Below the pieces are notes generated by a model. The model was not told the DNA's origin. It made no database searches and was given only the letters and a program-made list of their open reading frames with translations. Source: JBFHRE01 sp041746105 (lineage in GTDB: Bacteria; Actinomycetota; Acidimicrobiia; Spongiisociales; ZC4RG35). From it: a stretch of DNA of 6,009 nucleotides. The DNA lies in assembly GCA_041746105.1 (NCBI GenBank), contig JBGTHP010000013.1, positions 1 to 6,009 on the forward strand. Reading direction: 5' to 3'. Each line of letters begins with the position of its first letter. Positions within the stretch are counted from its first letter, which is position 1. The position numbers and the translations under genes were made by a program. Of this stretch, positions 5,154 through 6,009 are shown piece after piece.

Positions 5154-5351
5154 GAGCTCCTTCAACCGTTTGACGGCGTCGGCCTTCATCCCACCGTAGG
5201 TCTGGCGCCAACGATGCCAAGTCGACTCGGTGATCTCGAGATGGCGGAGGACCTCGGTCAGGTCCTGGCCCTCGTTCAACATCCGCTCGCCCTTACGGGG
5301 CTTGCGGACCGCCTGCTCTGGCGTGTGCGGGTGTCGTTTCATCGTGCTCAT
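5154..5351 (-). pseudogene. Truncated IS3-family transposase orfA
   Basis: From the ATG at 5351 (or the in-frame ATG at 5342, which fits the family better), the minus strand encodes an IS3-type OrfA N-terminal region. It starts MKRHPHTPEQAV, continues with an E-R-M-L-N-E-G-Q helix and a helix-turn-helix (about residues 31-50, LTEVLRHLEITESTWHRW), and ends with RQTYGGMKADAVKRLKEL. In intact family members KRLKEL runs on into a leucine-zipper-like K-E-N-x-x-L-K segment. Here it breaks after residue 66, and the following residues (GARDLGAF) look unrelated to the family. The frame stays open to 4983 by chance. The DDE orfB is absent. This is a dead remnant that binds no recognised partner and cannot move by itself. 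Confidence 0.75.
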
Positions 5352-5408
5352 CCTCCCATTGGTTGGACTCCCACACGACGTGGACCACTATCCGGGGCTC
5401 CTGTCACA
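5154..5408 (-). mobile_element. IS3-family insertion sequence remnant (left end plus orfA start)
   Basis: The orfA fragment is preceded on the minus strand by about 57 bp that resemble an IS3 left end, beginning near 5408 with TGTGACAGGAGCCCC and GGATAGTGGTCCAC. The TG start and the C-C-C-x-G-A-x-x-G-T-G-G-T-C-C-A style match IS3-type terminal repeats as I remember them. The exact outer boundary is uncertain. The right end, the orfB and the matching inverted repeat are missing, so no target-site duplication can be checked. The element is truncated at about 5154. Confidence 0.55.
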
Positions 5409-5429
5409 CCGCTCTGGGAGGATGGGCCC

Positions 5430-5436
5430 AAGGAGG
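5430..5436 (+). promoter_or_regulatory. Strong Shine-Dalgarno for the short ORF at 5446
   Basis: AAGGAGG lies 9 nt upstream of the ATG at 5446. It is the strongest ribosome binding site in the window and is the main reason for treating the short ORF as a real gene start. Confidence 0.6.
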
Positions 5437-5445
5437 CGTAGCGCC

Positions 5446-5670
5446 ATGACCGGCTCCGAATCCCCGATCGTCAGACGGTGCGCGCACCGATACGCTAAGG
5501 CCGCCGCTCCACGGCTTTGGGCCAACACGTTCACAATGGTCCTCGACCCCGCTGTACCGGCTGGACGAGCTTTAGTGGTTCCGCCGGTTCGAGAAGTTGA
5601 GACCATTGAGGACCTGGTGGACGGAGGCCGAAGCCTTGTGGAGAGCCGAGCGAAACCAGACGGCTGGTAG
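5446..5670 (+). CDS. Hypothetical 74-residue protein, possibly truncated
   Basis: The ATG at 5446 follows a strong Shine-Dalgarno sequence and opens a 74-codon frame ending in TAG. The product begins MTGSESPIVRRCAHRYAKAA, has a moderately hydrophobic middle (MVLDPAVPAGRALVVPPV) and ends with an acidic helix-like stretch (VREVETIEDLVDGGRSLVES). I do not recognise it. G/C at third codon positions is clearly lower than in neighbouring genes, suggesting foreign origin or decay. Other frames of the same stretch also look protein-like: 5576-5695 encodes WFRRFEKLRPLRTWW and onward, just after a TAG, and a third frame ends in AWERLSAATWMMPAS. A frameshifted pseudogene is therefore possible. The start lies about 38 bp from the putative IS end, so the insertion may have displaced its promoter. 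The gene is convergent with the GH130 gene. Confidence 0.4.
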   Translation: MTGSESPIVRRCAHRYAKAAAPRLWANTFTMVLDPAVPAGRALVVPPVREVETIEDLVDGGRSLVESRAKPDGW

Positions 5671-5799
5671 CGGCATCTGAGCCGAATGGGGATGCGTGGG
5701 AGCGCCTTTCCGCGGCGACCTGGATGATGCCCGCGTCGTGAATGGCTGGGGTTCGCCATCGGCGCCCGACTCAACTGGGACCACTGATTGAACCGGGGC

Positions 5800-6009
5800 T
5801 CAGCCCGCTAACTTCGCCAAGAGAGTGTCGAGTGGGACTTTGGCGATTCGGGTTGCCATGTCGGAGAACCCATACGGCAGAATCAACTCGTCACCGTGGA
5901 TCATGGCTCCGCACGAGTAGACGATATTGGGCACATAACCCTCGCGCTCGTCTTCCCGCCAGGCGAGGAGCGGCTCGTCGAGTTGGCCGATGAGCCGGGT
6001 CGGGTCGTC
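5800..6009 (-). CDS. GH130-family glycoside phosphorylase/hydrolase-like protein, C-terminal part
   Basis: The minus strand is open from the right edge to a TGA at 5800-5802, giving the last 69 residues of a larger protein. The sequence DDPTRLIGQLDEPLLAWRED, then EREGYVPNIVYSCGAMIHGD, then ELILPYGFSDMATRIAKVPL matches the C-terminal end of GH130-type proteins. In this family, the V-P-N-x-V-Y-S-C-G strand and Y-G-x-x-D belong to the last blades of a five-bladed beta propeller. Family members phosphorolyse or hydrolyse beta-mannosides; some are only annotated as glycosidase. The catalytic region lies outside the window, so substrate and activity cannot be judged. The protein is probably cytoplasmic. 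The gene converges on the short ORF at 5446, with about 130 bp between their stops. Confidence 0.85.
   Translation of the reverse strand, partial: DDPTRLIGQLDEPLLAWREDEREGYVPNIVYSCGAMIHGDELILPYGFSDMATRIAKVPLDTLLAKLAG

Noticed and set aside
4829..5173. Plus-strand ORF overlapping the end of the rhodanese gene
   Set aside because: It overlaps a well-supported gene in another frame, is rich in Arg/His as expected of a shadow frame in GC-rich DNA, and runs across the tRNA-like and IS remnants.

Overview
This is a high-GC window (G/C-rich third codon positions in most genes). The gene styles suggest an actinobacterium, possibly an uncultured Acidimicrobiia-like lineage: a lipoprotein with a DUF3179 domain, a small MerR regulator followed by a thioredoxin-like protein, and a rhodanese-CBS protein. 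The taxonomic placement is inference from protein flavour only.

Layout. Positions 1-2288 hold a minus-strand cluster of three tightly packed genes: a DUF3179 lipoprotein, a DUF547 protein and the start of a multi-pass membrane protein that runs off the left edge (ATGA overlap with DUF547). Upstream of these, also on the minus strand, is a Crp/Fnr-type regulator (2351-3037). A 380-bp divergent gap (3038-3417) follows. It contains a possible plus-strand membrane-protein remnant and, at its right end, a textbook MerR-type promoter.

The most interesting part is the plus-strand operon at 3418-4886: merR, then a thioredoxin-like protein, then a rhodanese-CBS protein. The rhodanese reading frame is interrupted by a single in-frame TGA at 4332-4334. 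It falls at a position where, as I recall the family, Cys-containing homologues have the second cysteine of a Y-C-x-D-x-x-C-D-x-S-x-R-A-A active-site loop. The frame is open and domain-intact on both sides, and there is no ribosome binding site for a separate downstream gene. A perfect 7-bp stem with a 5-nt loop lies 12 nt after the TGA, with a G at loop position 2, matching what is expected of a bacterial SECIS element. I read this as one 251-residue selenoprotein (Sec68) that ordinary gene callers would split into two genes. The operon looks metal- or thiol-inducible: the merR promoter has a 19-bp spacer filled by a perfect dyad, and merR appears to be translated from a leaderless message.

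Positions 4887-5445 are a scarred region. They hold a truncated IS3-type orfA on the minus strand, a palindromic GC-rich hairpin at its break point, and a fragment resembling the 3' half of a tRNA-Val(CAC). Next comes a short ORF with a strong Shine-Dalgarno sequence (5446-5670) of unknown function and atypical codon use. The window ends with the C-terminal 69 residues of a minus-strand GH130-family glycoside phosphorylase/hydrolase-like protein.

The selenocysteine machinery (selA, selB, selC, selD) is not in this window, so the selenoprotein call depends on finding it elsewhere in the genome.
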